A stretch of DNA of 64,000 nt from Calamus simplicifolius (Eukaryota; Streptophyta; Magnoliopsida; Arecales; Arecaceae): assembly GCA_900491605.1 (NCBI GenBank), contig UESW01001788.1, positions 224,967 to 288,966 on the forward strand, written 5' to 3'. Positions within the stretch are counted from its first letter, which is position 1, and every line of letters starts with the position of its first letter. The notes under the pieces are model-generated. The model was not told where the DNA came from, searched no databases, and saw only the letters and a program-made list of their open reading frames with translations. Position numbers and translations under genes: made by a program. Positions 53,015-63,899 of the stretch are shown here, piece after piece.

Positions 53015-55091
53015 GAAGCTCTCTTCATTAATCATAGACCGATCCATCATGAAGAGCCCATCTTTATCTGCCATCTTCTACCATCCTCACACACATTTGT
53101 TCGTTTCTCTGTCTCCTATCCTCTTCAAAGATTCATTATCTTAATGAATCCCAATGGTTTTACCACCATTCACAATAAAAAATTAAAAAAAAATATTGGC
53201 AAATAGAAGAAAAGCATAACATCCGGGATTTGCTTATCAAGTTCCATGCATGATGGCACAGGTTTTAGACATTTTTGAAGTTACTTCTCTCGTAGCTCCA
53301 AAGCTACCTTTGTTGGTCAACTTTGAATCTCATAATCCTACCATCATATTTTTAATAAATTTATCCTTTTTTTCCTTTTCTTTCATGAGTCATTTATTGT
53401 CTCTGTTGTTGGAATTGCAGTCGTAGAAAGGACAGTTGATTCTAAAGGGTCGCAAATAGAAGTATATCTATAATAATTCTAAAATGGTCCCTAGCGATAC
53501 GTTGATCTATTCAACTTTACTTTTTTATTATAATACCATAGCCATTATTTTATTTTTATGATTATATTAAAAAATAATATTGCCATTAGAATATCACTAG
53601 ATTAATATAAAAATAGTTACTATAATATAGATAATAATATTATAATAATATAATATTATGATATCGTTATAATATTTTTGAAGCAATTACTTTGTAAAAA
53701 AAAAAAAAGTCGAAAGTTATGTCCAACCCTAACTTACCCCTTCTAAGACACTGAATCGTTAAGATCACAATTAGATATTGATCTTAATATTAACATAATA
53801 TTATAAGATTACTATATTATTATAATGTTATTATTATAATCATAAACCTATTTTATGAAATGTATTATAATAAAAATAATTATTATTAATTTATTTATAT
53901 AATACTTATAATATTGTAAAACAATAATTACCATATTATTGTAATCATCAATTTATATTTATAACATTACAATAACTGATAACTATTATATGTTATTGAT
54001 TATATAATTTATAATATTATCATAATATATAATACTTTTATAAAATGTAATATAATATAATATAAAAATATTATCATATTATTGTTATAATATGATATTA
54101 CATATACAAGGATTTCTTGAAGGAGGAGAAAAGGAATAATTAAAGCGATGAAGGGGGTTCCTTCAAGAGACCTTTTTTCACTTATAAAGAATTTTTCAAT
54201 TGAAACAATGATCAATTTTGGATGTAGTTCTGATTGCAAGTTTTAGGCTTCTTTTTACAATTGAATAACAAACCTACAATTGCAGTTGTAGGCATTTAAA
54301 CACTTGTATTAAATATTTACAACAACCTAATCCGCTAATAATATGCAAACAAGTAGTCCTCTAAATTAAAAAAATTAAATGAGTGAAATTACTAAAATAT
54401 CAAAAATAATTTAAACATGGTTAAACAATTCATAATTTTTGAAATGTGCATTATATATGCGTAGTCTCATTTATTATCATAATAAATTTGAGTTCAAATC
54501 AAATTCACGGATGTTGTAGAAATTATTTTCAATTTGATTTCTATGCATAGTAAATTATTGCTAGATCAAGATGCTTAGTTATCTTCAACCTTATAAATAG
54601 GTTTATTTATTAAATATGAGTGCCTTAGTCTTTCTCTCTTATTTGTCCAATGGAGAGTGAGAAAAATGGCAACATAAAGTTGGTGTGCATTTTATCACAA
54701 CCATCACCACACTAATTTGAGGCACAATATGTGTTTAATGAGTGATGCTTTCTAAAAGGACTAACGTGTGTCACATGCGCCCTTTCTTATAGTTTTAGCT
54801 TTAAATTAGGTCCTATTTGCATGTTGTATATTCCATGTTATTAACTAAAATAGCCATTTAAACTATTGCAATCTGACATAAGATTTTATCTCATTCTTAA
54901 TCATCAGTTGTAACCCTAATCTCCCTTATTTCAATATTACTAGTTGTACCCTACCCTCCTTGATTTATTTTAACATGTCGCATGAGCCAAATTCTAGTAT
55001 GGACAAATAGATTAAAAAATAATTATGCTAACTATTAGTACTGAGTGTTGCCAATAAAAATAGTAATTAAAATAGAAGTTGTAATTTATGA
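53015..55091. other. AT-rich intergenic sequence
   Basis: About 2.1 kb, no supported gene. Positions 53520-54110 are extremely AT-rich with many 'ataatatt' permutations. A 76-codon minus-strand frame at 54009-54239 has no domain and is not called. Confidence 0.6.
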
Positions 55092-55676
55092 CCCAATTTA
55101 TTAGCTCCACCCAAAATCAACCTAATATAAGTCATAAACAAGTTTTCAACTTGATCTATTAATTAAATGGGATAAGATCAAACTTAGAGTTCTGATATAT
55201 TTAATATATTTTGACTCATTTAATTATTAAATATTGTCAAGACCTCCAATCATTTATGATCCTTTCAACTCATTTAGAATCTATTTAACTCATATAAAAC
55301 TTTTCTTAATCCTTCTAATGCCCACTTAATTAATTACTACTCCATTTACAATCATCAAAAGTCGACCTGATCCATATTTGACTCCACCCAACTTGTTAGC
55401 TCCAACCTAATCTAAGTCATGAACAAGTTTTTGACTTAATCTATTAATCAAATGGGATATGATCAAACTTGTAGTTCTTATACATCTAACCTATTTTGAC
55501 TCATTTAATCATTAGGTATTATGAAGACGTTCGATCTATTTATGATCCATTTAACTCATTTAATATCTATTTAACTCATTTAAAACTTTTCTAATCCTTC
55601 CAATGCTTACTTTGATTACTACTCCATTTAGGAACGTTTAAAGTATGATCTGATCCATATTTAACTCCTAACTCCA
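55092..55676. repeat. 295-bp tandem duplication
   Basis: Copies 55092-55386 and 55387-55676, both running from 'acccaa..ttagctcc' through 'taattaaatgggataagatc', 'attttgactcatttaat' and 'tttaactcatttaaaacttt' to 'gatccatatttgactcc'. About 80% alike by eye. Smaller 'tcatttaactcattta' repeats occur within. No coding potential. Confidence 0.85.
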
Positions 55677-57216
55677 CCCAACCTGGTTACTACTCCTAAG
55701 TGGAGATAAGCATCACAAATCCTACTTTGATTAGGGGTTTATGCACCTCCATAATACTAAAGATAGCCTTTCTCATTATATATAGTCTAAGTATATAAAA
55801 AGTAAATATCTACAAAAAAATTTTAAATAAATATTAAATTGTAAGAAAACTATTTGCCATATTGAGAGGGAAAGTAGGTTGGAGTCAATTTTAATTAAAA
55901 TATGAAAAGAGCATGGCAACAATTCCTAAGAGCATCTAGATCACAAGAAATTTCTACAAGGCATGAAAAAGAAATGGCATTTTGATTATAGAAACACACG
56001 CAGCAATGAGAATTACGAGATACTAAATATAAGTGTTATGTGTTTAAAATTTATGTCCAATTGTTATTATTAACTATCAGTTGAATGATAATTTTAAAGC
56101 ATTATAAGTATACTGGAATCATCTTTAATAATACAATAATAATATAAGCACATGAATGAATGACAGCTACGTCCCATCCTTTGGAAAAATATAAAGTCGA
56201 TGGCAACCACGTGCCTACAACTTGGCACCAGTGGATGCATGTGGCCCTTCAATTTGTCCTGAAATCAGTTGCCAAGAAAAACAACACAAAGAGCTAAAAT
56301 GATTATATACTTTTGCTAAAAGAATTATGCATGATGATTGTCCCCCTCGCCCTCCCACCTCAAGATGCCGAAATTATATTTGTTTGTTATCGATATATTT
56401 TTTATGGATCGAAAAATTTTTGATCTAAATGATTTAATGGATAACGAAGATTTTTTTGTTAACGGTTAAACAGGTAAATGGTCCGAGAATGATATTTTTC
56501 GCTCTATTCCCGTTTATCCATTCTCATTTTCATGAGCTTTAATGTAATATATTTAAATTTTAATATATATATTAATATATCAAAAATTAAAAATTAAAAA
56601 TAAATAAAATATATATAGTAAAATGCATTTGAATTTATTCTTCTTGACTCGTACTCTTCCTTCTTGCAACCGATCTGAAGTTCTGAGACGAGAATCTAGC
56701 TCCATCATCTACCTTCGCTAATCACTACCCAATCGACGCCCTCCAACATCTTTTTCTTTCTTTGGTACGTTCATCTCTTTTCTTTATTTTTTTAAAAAGA
56801 TATCTCTTTATTTTTTTGCTTTGAAATTTGAATGTTTTCTTTTTTTTGATTATTGTGTTAAAAATCTTCATTTCTTATCTGGTTTGTTACCGTGTTAAAG
56901 ATAATATACATTTCTTAAGAAGCCTAAATCAAACCATTTTAGAAGTCTAAGAATCTCTTATATGTATCAATATCATCGTTAAGCCATTGTAGTTAACGGA
57001 GCTACTCGGCTGGATAAACGAGTACCCATTGGGTACTCATTTGCCTGTCTATATAAAAAAATAAAATTATTTTATTAAATTTTAGTAATTAGCCGGATCA
57101 AACTCATATTTATTATAATTTCAGAGCCCGAACTTGAATTTTTAGCTCATGAAGCCAGATCAAGCTCCATTTTTTAGACCTATTCAAATTTTGAGATTGG
57201 CTCAAATTTAGGAAAA
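55677..57216. other. AT-rich intergenic sequence
   Basis: About 1.5 kb without a supported gene. Positions 56640-56770 are less AT-rich and pyrimidine-rich and could be an untranslated exon next to a GTACGT donor-like site, but nothing downstream codes. Confidence 0.5.
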
Positions 57217-57416
57217 GGAAAAGTCTTTGTACACCACCTCTGTTGCACAAAAACGTGCATCAAACGTGGCCATTGGCAACGTGCCCATGCGAGTGCATGT
57301 GCCATAGCTCATTGGGCCACAGCGCGCCCCGCACGCATGCTCGCACGGGCGCGTAGCCAATGCGCGCGCCCAGTGCGCGTATTTGTGCACCGAAGGCAGT
57401 GCACAAAGACTTTTCC
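57217..57416. mobile_element. Palindromic GC-rich MITE, copy B
   Basis: A 200-bp element with inverted termini GGAAAAGTCTTTGTACACC and the complement of GTGCACAAAGACTTTTCC. Inside are inverted arms around 'cattggcaacgtgcccatgc' and 'gcgcgtagccaatgcgcgc' with alternating purine-pyrimidine runs (GTGCATGTGC, GCGCGCGCCC). It matches the ends of copy A (38161-38332). Flanks are A-rich, so no clear target duplication can be read. Confidence 0.8.
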
Positions 57417-57457
57417 TTAGAAAAAACAAGCCCAACCTAGCCAAATCCAATTTTATA

Positions 57458-57545
57458 TACATATACATACATACATATACACATATATATATATCCGTAT
57501 ATGTACAAACACATATATACATACACATACACGCACATATACATT
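57458..57545. repeat. (TACA)n/(TA)n microsatellite
   Basis: Interrupted TACA/CATA and TA repeats, 'catatacatacatacatata' style, over about 90 bp. Confidence 0.9.
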
Positions 57546-57675
57546 TAAATCCATGTGGGTGTCAAAGCTATCCCATCTTTTCTATCATTAGGATCCATGA
57601 TTCATATGAATTTAAAGATGAAAAGAATGATCGAATCTAAGCCTGACCACATACGAGTATAACCAAGTCTATCTT

Positions 57676-57678
<3 letters not shown>

Positions 57679-57706
<28 letters not shown>

Positions 57707-57730
57707 GTGTGCGCGTGCGCGAGCACGTAT
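57679..57730. repeat. (TA)n then GTGCGC run
   Basis: (TA)n at 57679-57704 followed by TTGTGTGCGCGTGCGCGAGC, an alternating purine-pyrimidine tract. Confidence 0.85.
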
Positions 57731-58447
57731 GTATTACACTGGGCTAAGCTCATATATGGCCTAAGCTTTATGAGATCCTCATTGGGTCAGTAGCCATACC
57801 TAACTCGAGTTCAGGCCTAGCCTCTGATGCCTTGGGCTCTCTTTTTTACGCTTACCCAACCTAGCCTAGCTCATGCATATACCTAATTTTAATTGACTCC
57901 TTATAATAAAACATCAGAAATAAAATATTTTTAAATTATATATTTGATGTAACAATAAAAAGTATGAGGATCAAAATAAATTTTAAGTAAAAGTTTGAGA
58001 AGCAAAAGTATATTGAAGCCTATGAAAACAAACAAATTCCGTGATATTACTTGGTTTGAGGATTAAAAATATCAATTTATACTAGCATAAATTGATGTAT
58101 ATATTTTATTTTCTATTTGGATAGGATCATAGAGATGATGTTATAGCAATTATTATGCCATTAGTGACAAAAAGATAATTTTTTATAGAATTAGACCGGT
58201 TTATCCATCAAAACTTTTGATAATGTAATAACATTTTATACAAACATAATAATATGATATTAGAATATTATACTATAATATGCATTATACATTATACTAT
58301 AATATTGTAATATAAAATTAAATATAATCCTATGATACAATATTATGTTGTGGAATAAGATTATGATCATATTTTATATTACATGACTATACAATAATAA
58401 TATTCTTATGTTATGTTATTATATATAATTATATTATAATATTATAG
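57731..58447. other. AT-rich intergenic sequence
   Basis: About 700 bp with no supported gene; strongly AT-rich from 57900 onward. Confidence 0.6.
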
Positions 58448-58456
58448 GCATAAATC

Positions 58457-58811
58457 CATAGTTGTTAGACCCGGCTCGGACATTGACCCAGCCAAGGACT
58501 TGGGTTTTCGGGCCACTGGTTCAACCGTTGGTTCACTGGTTAAACCATCGATCAATTATTTTAATATAAAAATATATTATATTAATAAAATTTAATATTT
58601 AATAAAAAATTTAGGGTTAACATGATGATAAAATCTGTTACCCTATTCGGTTCGGATTAGGTTGGTTAGTTCATGGGTGACTCGGATGGATTGACCAAAT
58701 TTTTCCAGATCACTTACACATCTGTTTTTATATTAGAACTGGACTGGCTTAGCCTCTGGGTCCTGGTTCAACTGATCCAACCGATTGGTTTGGTACAGTT
58801 CTAACAACTAT
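58457..58811. mobile_element. MITE with 9-bp target duplication (355 bp)
   Basis: Termini CATAGTTGTTAGA and its complement (ends TCTAACAACTAT), flanked by GCATAAATC at 58448-58456 and 58812-58820. A 9-bp duplication fits Mutator-type elements; read as 8 bp with symmetric CATAG/CTATG ends it would fit hAT. Subterminal regions are partly complementary ('ccactggttcaaccg' against 'cctggttcaactgatcc' in tandem style). Non-coding. Confidence 0.85.
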
Positions 58812-58820
58812 GCATAAATC

Positions 58821-59026
58821 AACCAAGTTACCTAATAATAGAGATAAGAAAGGAAGGGTTTAAATTCATCAAGTTTTATTCAATATAAACTTTGTGCCGT
58901 GGGACTCTAAATATCAATTATACCTGGTAAAGTGTAATCCTAAGAGTTTAAACTAATAGTGGCTAAATGATCTGTCCAATAGCTAAAGTTATTTGAGAAT
59001 CATTCATTCCTAAGAAAAATGAGGAT
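58821..59026. other. Short spacer left of the LTR element
   Basis: About 200 bp of AT-rich sequence between the MITE target duplication and the outer LTR edge. The last five bases, AGGAT, are the candidate left target duplication for the LTR element; the partner lies outside the window. Confidence 0.5.
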
Positions 59027-59728
59027 TGTTGACACCAAATCACCATCCTCGAACATCTGCGAGCATCCAGTCGCCTTCTCTAGCGAGCCTGGAATCCTCT
59101 GGCGAGCTTCTTGCGCCTGGAAGCCTGCAAACAAGTCCCAGGGACCAAAGATTCCGATGGAAACCCTTCGATGCTCAAGTCAGTGCTCTGGGCAACAACC
59201 ATGAGCTTAAGAAAGCTCAAAAGAGAGAAGAAGAGAGAGGCTTAGAGCCGTGCTCTCTGTGAGCAAGAATGAGTGTTTAGGAGTGTTGTGAGGTAGTTAG
59301 AGTTGTTCTTGGAGTTACCTGATTGGGGGTCCCTCTTACCCATTTTATAGATGCTTAAAGACCGTCTGGCTAGAGTGGTTAAGGCCCCATAATGATGAAT
59401 TTTGTGGGTGAAGTATCGGAGATGATGTCTGTGAGACTTAAGGTGCTACCATTTGTCAGAGCATTTATGGCAGCATTAATGTGGCAGCAATGACAGGACT
59501 TGCTTCCTTCCTTGGTATGTCAGGGCTGCAGATCAAGTCCCGTCAGAGTGGGTGGCTGCAACTAGTTGGTGGGTCGAGTCTTATCGAGGTATGCTGTGGT
59601 CAGTAGATGAGCCTCATGGTGGTTGCAGACAGCAGGTGGGCCATGTGGAGTTGGTGAGTAGGCCCGTCAGAGTAGGTGGCCATGGCTGCGTCAGTCTGCA
59701 CATGTCAAGTGATAGGTGGGCCTTGCAA

Positions 59729-59992
59729 GGGCCGCTGAAGATCGACTTGGGGGAGTCAGGGCCACTGGGGGCCGACTCGGAGGAGTCGAGGCCGACTTAG
59801 AGGAGTTGAGGTTGCTGGGGACCAACTTGGAGGAGTCGAGGCTGCTGGGGACCGACTTGGAAGAGTCGGGGCCGCTGGGGACCGACTCGGAGGAGTCGGG
59901 GCTGCTAGGGATCGACTCAAAGGAATCGGAGCCACCGGGGGCCGACTTGGAGGAGTTGGGGCCGCTGGGGGCCGACTCGGAGGAGGCCGGAG
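59729..59992. repeat. 30-bp tandem repeat in LTR
   Basis: About nine copies of 'ggggccgctggggaccgact' plus 'cggaggagtc'. Each contains the dyad GACTCGGAGGAGTC. The matching array in the second LTR is at about 63283-63494. Confidence 0.9.
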
Positions 59993-60352
59993 GCCATCAT
60001 GGAGGTGTCCGGGAGATGGTCTGGAGATGGTCGGGAGACGGGGCATCGTAGCTGTACTGGGATGAAGAGACTCGGGATGATGCCATCAGGAGTCAACTGG
60101 GAGCCCGAGGGCACCGAAGAGAATTGGGACATAGTCCGAAGTTCCCTAGGATGGTTCCGGACAGTCGGGGATGGCCGTGGCCAAGCTGGGGTACTAGGAT
60201 GAAGTCAATGCAGAGTCTGGCACGGTGTTGGGATGAAGCTAGAGGCTAGGATGCCCGTGGTCGAGCTGGGGCACCGAGACGTTCATGGCCAGGAAGGAAC
60301 TGGAGGTCGGGATGTTCGTGGCCGAGCACTGTTCACGGCTGAGCCAAGGCTG

Positions 60353-61045
60353 AGGTGGCCATCTTGCTAAGAACGAGGCTGAGGACCAAGGCCGAGGACC
60401 GACTGGCCGAGGCCGAGGGGCTGGGTCCGAGGGCCGAGGGGCTGGCTTGCGGAGGCCGAGGCCGAGGACCGAGGCCAACTGGCTGACTAGCCGAGGCCGA
60501 GGGGCTGGCTTGCTGAGGCCGAGGCTGAAGGGCTGACTTGCTGAGGCTGAGGCCGAGGGCCGACTAGCCAAGGCCAAGGAGCTGGCTACTAAGGTCGAGG
60601 CCAAGGACCGAGGCCGATGACTGAGGCCGACTAGCTGACTTGCCGAGGCCAAGGCCAAGGACCGAGGCCGAGGGCCGACTGGCCAAGTCCGAGGGGCTGG
60701 CTGTTGAGGCCGAGGCCGAGGACCGAGGCTGACGACCGAGGCCGACGACCGAGGCCAATTGGCTGACTGGCCAAGGCCAAGGGGCTGGCTTGCTGAGGCG
60801 AAGGCCAAGGACCGAGGCTGACTGGCTGACTTGCTGAGGCCGAGGCCGAGGATCGAGGCCGAGGGCCGACTGGCCGAGGCCAAGGGGTTGACTTGCGGAG
60901 GCTGAGGCCGAGGACCGAGGCCGACTGGCTAAGGCCGAGATGGGAGGCTGCCTTGGACAGGGCCAACTTAGGAGGCCGAGATGGGAGGCCGCTTTGGATA
61001 GGGCCAACTTATGAGGCCGAGATGGGAGGCCGCTTTGGATAGGGC
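60353..61045. repeat. GAGGCC-rich complex tandem repeats in LTR
   Basis: About 600 bp built from GAGGCCGAGGCCGAGGACC and GACTGGCTGACTTGCTGAG modules in irregular order, then about three copies of a ~43-bp unit with 'gatgggaggccgctttgg'. The long open frames here on the minus strand (up to 214 codons, Ser/Ala/Leu-rich) are products of the low-complexity repeat. Confidence 0.88.
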
Positions 61046-61095
61046 CATCCAGAACATGCCGGCATTGTTGCCCATGGGGTTAACTGGCCCCATCA

Positions 61096-62580
61096 GATGC
61101 CCCCCACACTCCTTGAGTTTGTATGCCCTGCATCAGTTAAGCGAAAGGAGTGTAGAACTTTTTATCTTTGCACTTATCTTTTCATGTTAACTTCAATTAT
61201 GATTTCTTCCAAGTGAGGAAATCCCTTTCCTTTCATGCTGCCTTTTGTGGACATCTGCACACTCTCTGGAGCCATGCTCTTTGCCTGCTCAAGAACTTTT
61301 AAGCAAAGTTTGAAGGTAAGTTAATTACCTTCAACCGACTGAGGGCAGCCAGCAATCCTTTATCAACATGGGGTCCAGAAGTGGTTGCCCGTCAACTATG
61401 AGCCAGAGAGTTGGCCTCTCCTGCTGTGAGCCAACTTGATTTTATCTTTTGACATGAAGTCCAAAAGTCTTTTCGTAGCAATTTGCTGACTTGAGTTTGC
61501 CAAGACAGATAAAACCATTGAGGCTGAGATAAAATTGCCGAAGCGAAAAAAGAGCCGCAAGGGCTAAAATAAAATTGCCTTGGGTGTTCGTATGCTGATC
61601 CGGGAGGTGACTCAAGCGGGTACAGGCTGTTAGGGTATTGAACCGCCTTGGGGGCATCTCTAAGCCAGACCGAGTGATGACCTGTTAGCTGCAATGCCGC
61701 CGAGCTCCTCGAGCGGGTATGGGCTGTTAGGGTATTGAACCGCCTCGGGGGTGCCTCTAAGCCAGATCGAGTGGTGACCCATTAGCCACGATGCCACCAA
61801 GCTCCTCTGAAACCACCTTGGGAGTTTCATGGCCGGCCCGAGAGGTGGCTCGAGGTTACCGAAACCATAGGTCTTGAGCTGCTTCGGAAGTTTCACGGTC
61901 GGCCCGGGGGTGACCTTATGATTGCAGGACCGTTGAGAACCTTTTGAAAGGTTGATTTTGTCTATTTTCCTGTAATGCATTCAGACACTAATGAAAAGAA
62001 GTTTTTTTCTCAAAGTGTAGTGTGCTTAGCTTTTTTATTGGAGAAATTTCGTTGGAGAAATTGATCTCCCTCTGCTTCATTTGGAGGACTTCACATTTGT
62101 GGTGTTTGTTGGTGAGCCTGGAGGGGCTCTTCACTGATAGCTCGAGCTTGCTCTTGCTGATAAGCCTCAAAGAGATATGATGGTGGCGAGTCTCTCACCA
62201 GGGAGATCTTCCACTGGATGGATGATGACTGATCTGAACGACAACTAAATGAGAAGCATGAGCTCTTGTTTGCTATTGTGTGGTCATGGAATAGTGCTCC
62301 TGTAGCTTTTGGGCAGCTACCATTAATGTTTGGATTTGCAGGGTGAGGGTGGCATGATGCTTTGCCTGAGTGGCCTAAGGTAGTAGCAATGATGAAACAG
62401 AGAGCCGGACTCCTATTGCTCAGCTCATTGAGGGTGCCCCCCAGCATTACTGGCGGAAGCCTCTTGGATCTTTGTCATCACCATATTTTTTATCCACCAT
62501 TGTTGTCGTAGAGGGAGTGAGGGCTCGTAGCTTAGCGTCGTAGAACTCTGCTTTCTCCCTCCCTACCTAGCGTGCCAATC
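61096..62580 (-). other. LARD-like internal region
   Basis: Bounded by the polypurine tract (61096-61110) and the primer site (62559-62578). No gag, pol or zinc-knuckle motif seen. The longest minus frame (62091-62447, starting MLGGTLNELSNRSPALCF) begins 110 bp after the primer site; its start is shared with 63768, but no family is recognised. It contains a ~98-bp duplication at 61625-61820 ('ctgttagggtattgaaccgcc' twice). Confidence 0.65.
62559..62578 (-). other. LARD-like primer binding site (inner copy)
   Basis: Minus strand TTGGCACGCTAGGTAGGGAG, two bases inside the LTR end at 62581. A mutated version of the site at 63878-63897. Confidence 0.6.
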
Positions 62581-63711
62581 TGTTGATGCCAAATCATCAT
62601 CCTCGAATATCCATGAGCATTCGGTTGCCTCCTCCAGCAAGCCTGGGATCCTTTGATGAGTTTCTTGTGACTGAAAGCATGCAAACAAGTCCTGAGGATC
62701 GAAGATTCCGGCGGGCACCCTCTGATGCTCAAATTAGTGCTCTGGGCAACAATCATGGGCTTGAGGAAGCTTGAAAGAGAGAAGAAGAGAGAGGCTTAGA
62801 GCCATGCTCTCTATGAGCAAGAATGAGCGTTTAGGAGTGTTGTGAGATAGTTGGAGTTGTTCTTGGAGTTACTTGATCAGGGGTCCCTCTTACACATTTT
62901 ATAGATGCTTAGAGATTGTTTGGCTTGAGTGGTTGAGGCCTCATAATGATGAATTTTGTGGGTGAAGTGTTGGAGCTGATGTCTATGAGACTTAAGATGC
63001 TGCCACTTGTCAGAGCATTTATAGCAGCATTAATGTGGCAGCAATGGTAGGGCTAACTTCCTTCCTTGGCATGTTAGGGCTACAGGTCAAGTCTCGTCAG
63101 AGCAGATGGCTGCAGCTGGTTGGTGGGTCGAGTCTTGTCGAGCATGCGCTGTGGTCAGTAGATGAGCCTCATGGTGGTCACAGACAGTAGGCGGGCCACA
63201 TGGAGTTGGTGAGTAGGCCTCGTCAGAGTAGATGGTCATGGCTGCATCAATCTGCATAGGTCAGGCAGTAGGTGGGCCTTGCAAGAGCCGCTGGGGATCG
63301 ACTTGGGGGAGTCGGGGCTGTTGGAGGTTGACTCGGAGGAGTCGGGGCTAGTTTGAAGGCGCTGGGGCCGCTGAGGATCGACTTGGAAGAGTCGGAGCCG
63401 GTGGGGGCCGACTCGAAGGAGTCAGGGCCACTGAGGGCCGACTTCGAGGAGTCGGGGCCGATTCGGAGGAGTCGGGGCCGACTTGGAGGAGGCCAAAGGC
63501 CGTCGTGGAGGTGTCCAGATGGTTGGGAGATGGGGCATCGTAGCTGTGCTAGGATGAAGAGACCCGAGATGATGCCATCATGAGTCAACTGGGAGCCCAA
63601 GGGCACCGAAGAGAACCAAGACATAGTCCGGAGTTCCCTGGGACGGTTCCAGATATATAGTCGAGGATGGCCGTGGCCAAGCTGGGGTGCTGGGATGAAG
63701 TCGGTGCAGAT
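62581..63711 (-). repeat. Truncated LARD-like LTR (middle)
   Basis: Matches 59027 to about 60212 of the complete LTR, then stops abruptly at about 63709-63712 and passes straight into leader sequence. The missing part is the U3 end of the LTR. Confidence 0.82.
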
Positions 63712-63899
63712 GATGGAACAGAGAGCCGGCCTCCTATTGCTCAGCTCGTTGAGGGTGCCCCCCAGCATTACTCGCAGAAGCCTCTTGGGTATTTGTCATC
63801 ACCATCTTTTTTATCCACCATTATTGTCGTAGAGAGAGTGAGGGCTTGTATCTTAGTGTCGCAGAACTCTGCTTTCTCCCCCTTCCTGGCGCGCCAATC
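63712..63899 (-). repeat. LARD-like leader fragment (outer copy)
   Basis: About 188 bp matching 62391-62580, including the primer site TTGGCGCGCCAGGAAGGGGG at 63878-63897 (minus strand). It lies between the truncated middle LTR and the next LTR end. Confidence 0.82.

Larger units (their letters stand above)
59027..61095 (-). repeat. LARD-like 3' LTR (complete, about 2069 bp)
   Basis: Minus-strand start TGATGGGGCCAGTTAACC at 61095, preceded by purine-rich GTGTGGGGGGCATC; end GATTTGGTGTCAACA at 59027. Includes tandem arrays at 59729-59992 and 60353-61045. Confidence 0.8.

Noticed and set aside
53520..54110. Origin- or matrix-attachment-like AT tract
   Set aside because: AT-richness alone is not evidence; no specific motif set could be supported.
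56640..56780. Possible 5' untranslated exon with a splice donor
   Set aside because: A pyrimidine-rich tract and a GTACGT-like donor are present, but no coding exon follows within the next kilobase.
60239..60883. 214-codon minus-strand ORF rich in Ser, Ala, Leu and Pro
   Set aside because: Produced entirely by GAGGCC-type tandem repeats in the LTR; all strands stay open because of base composition.
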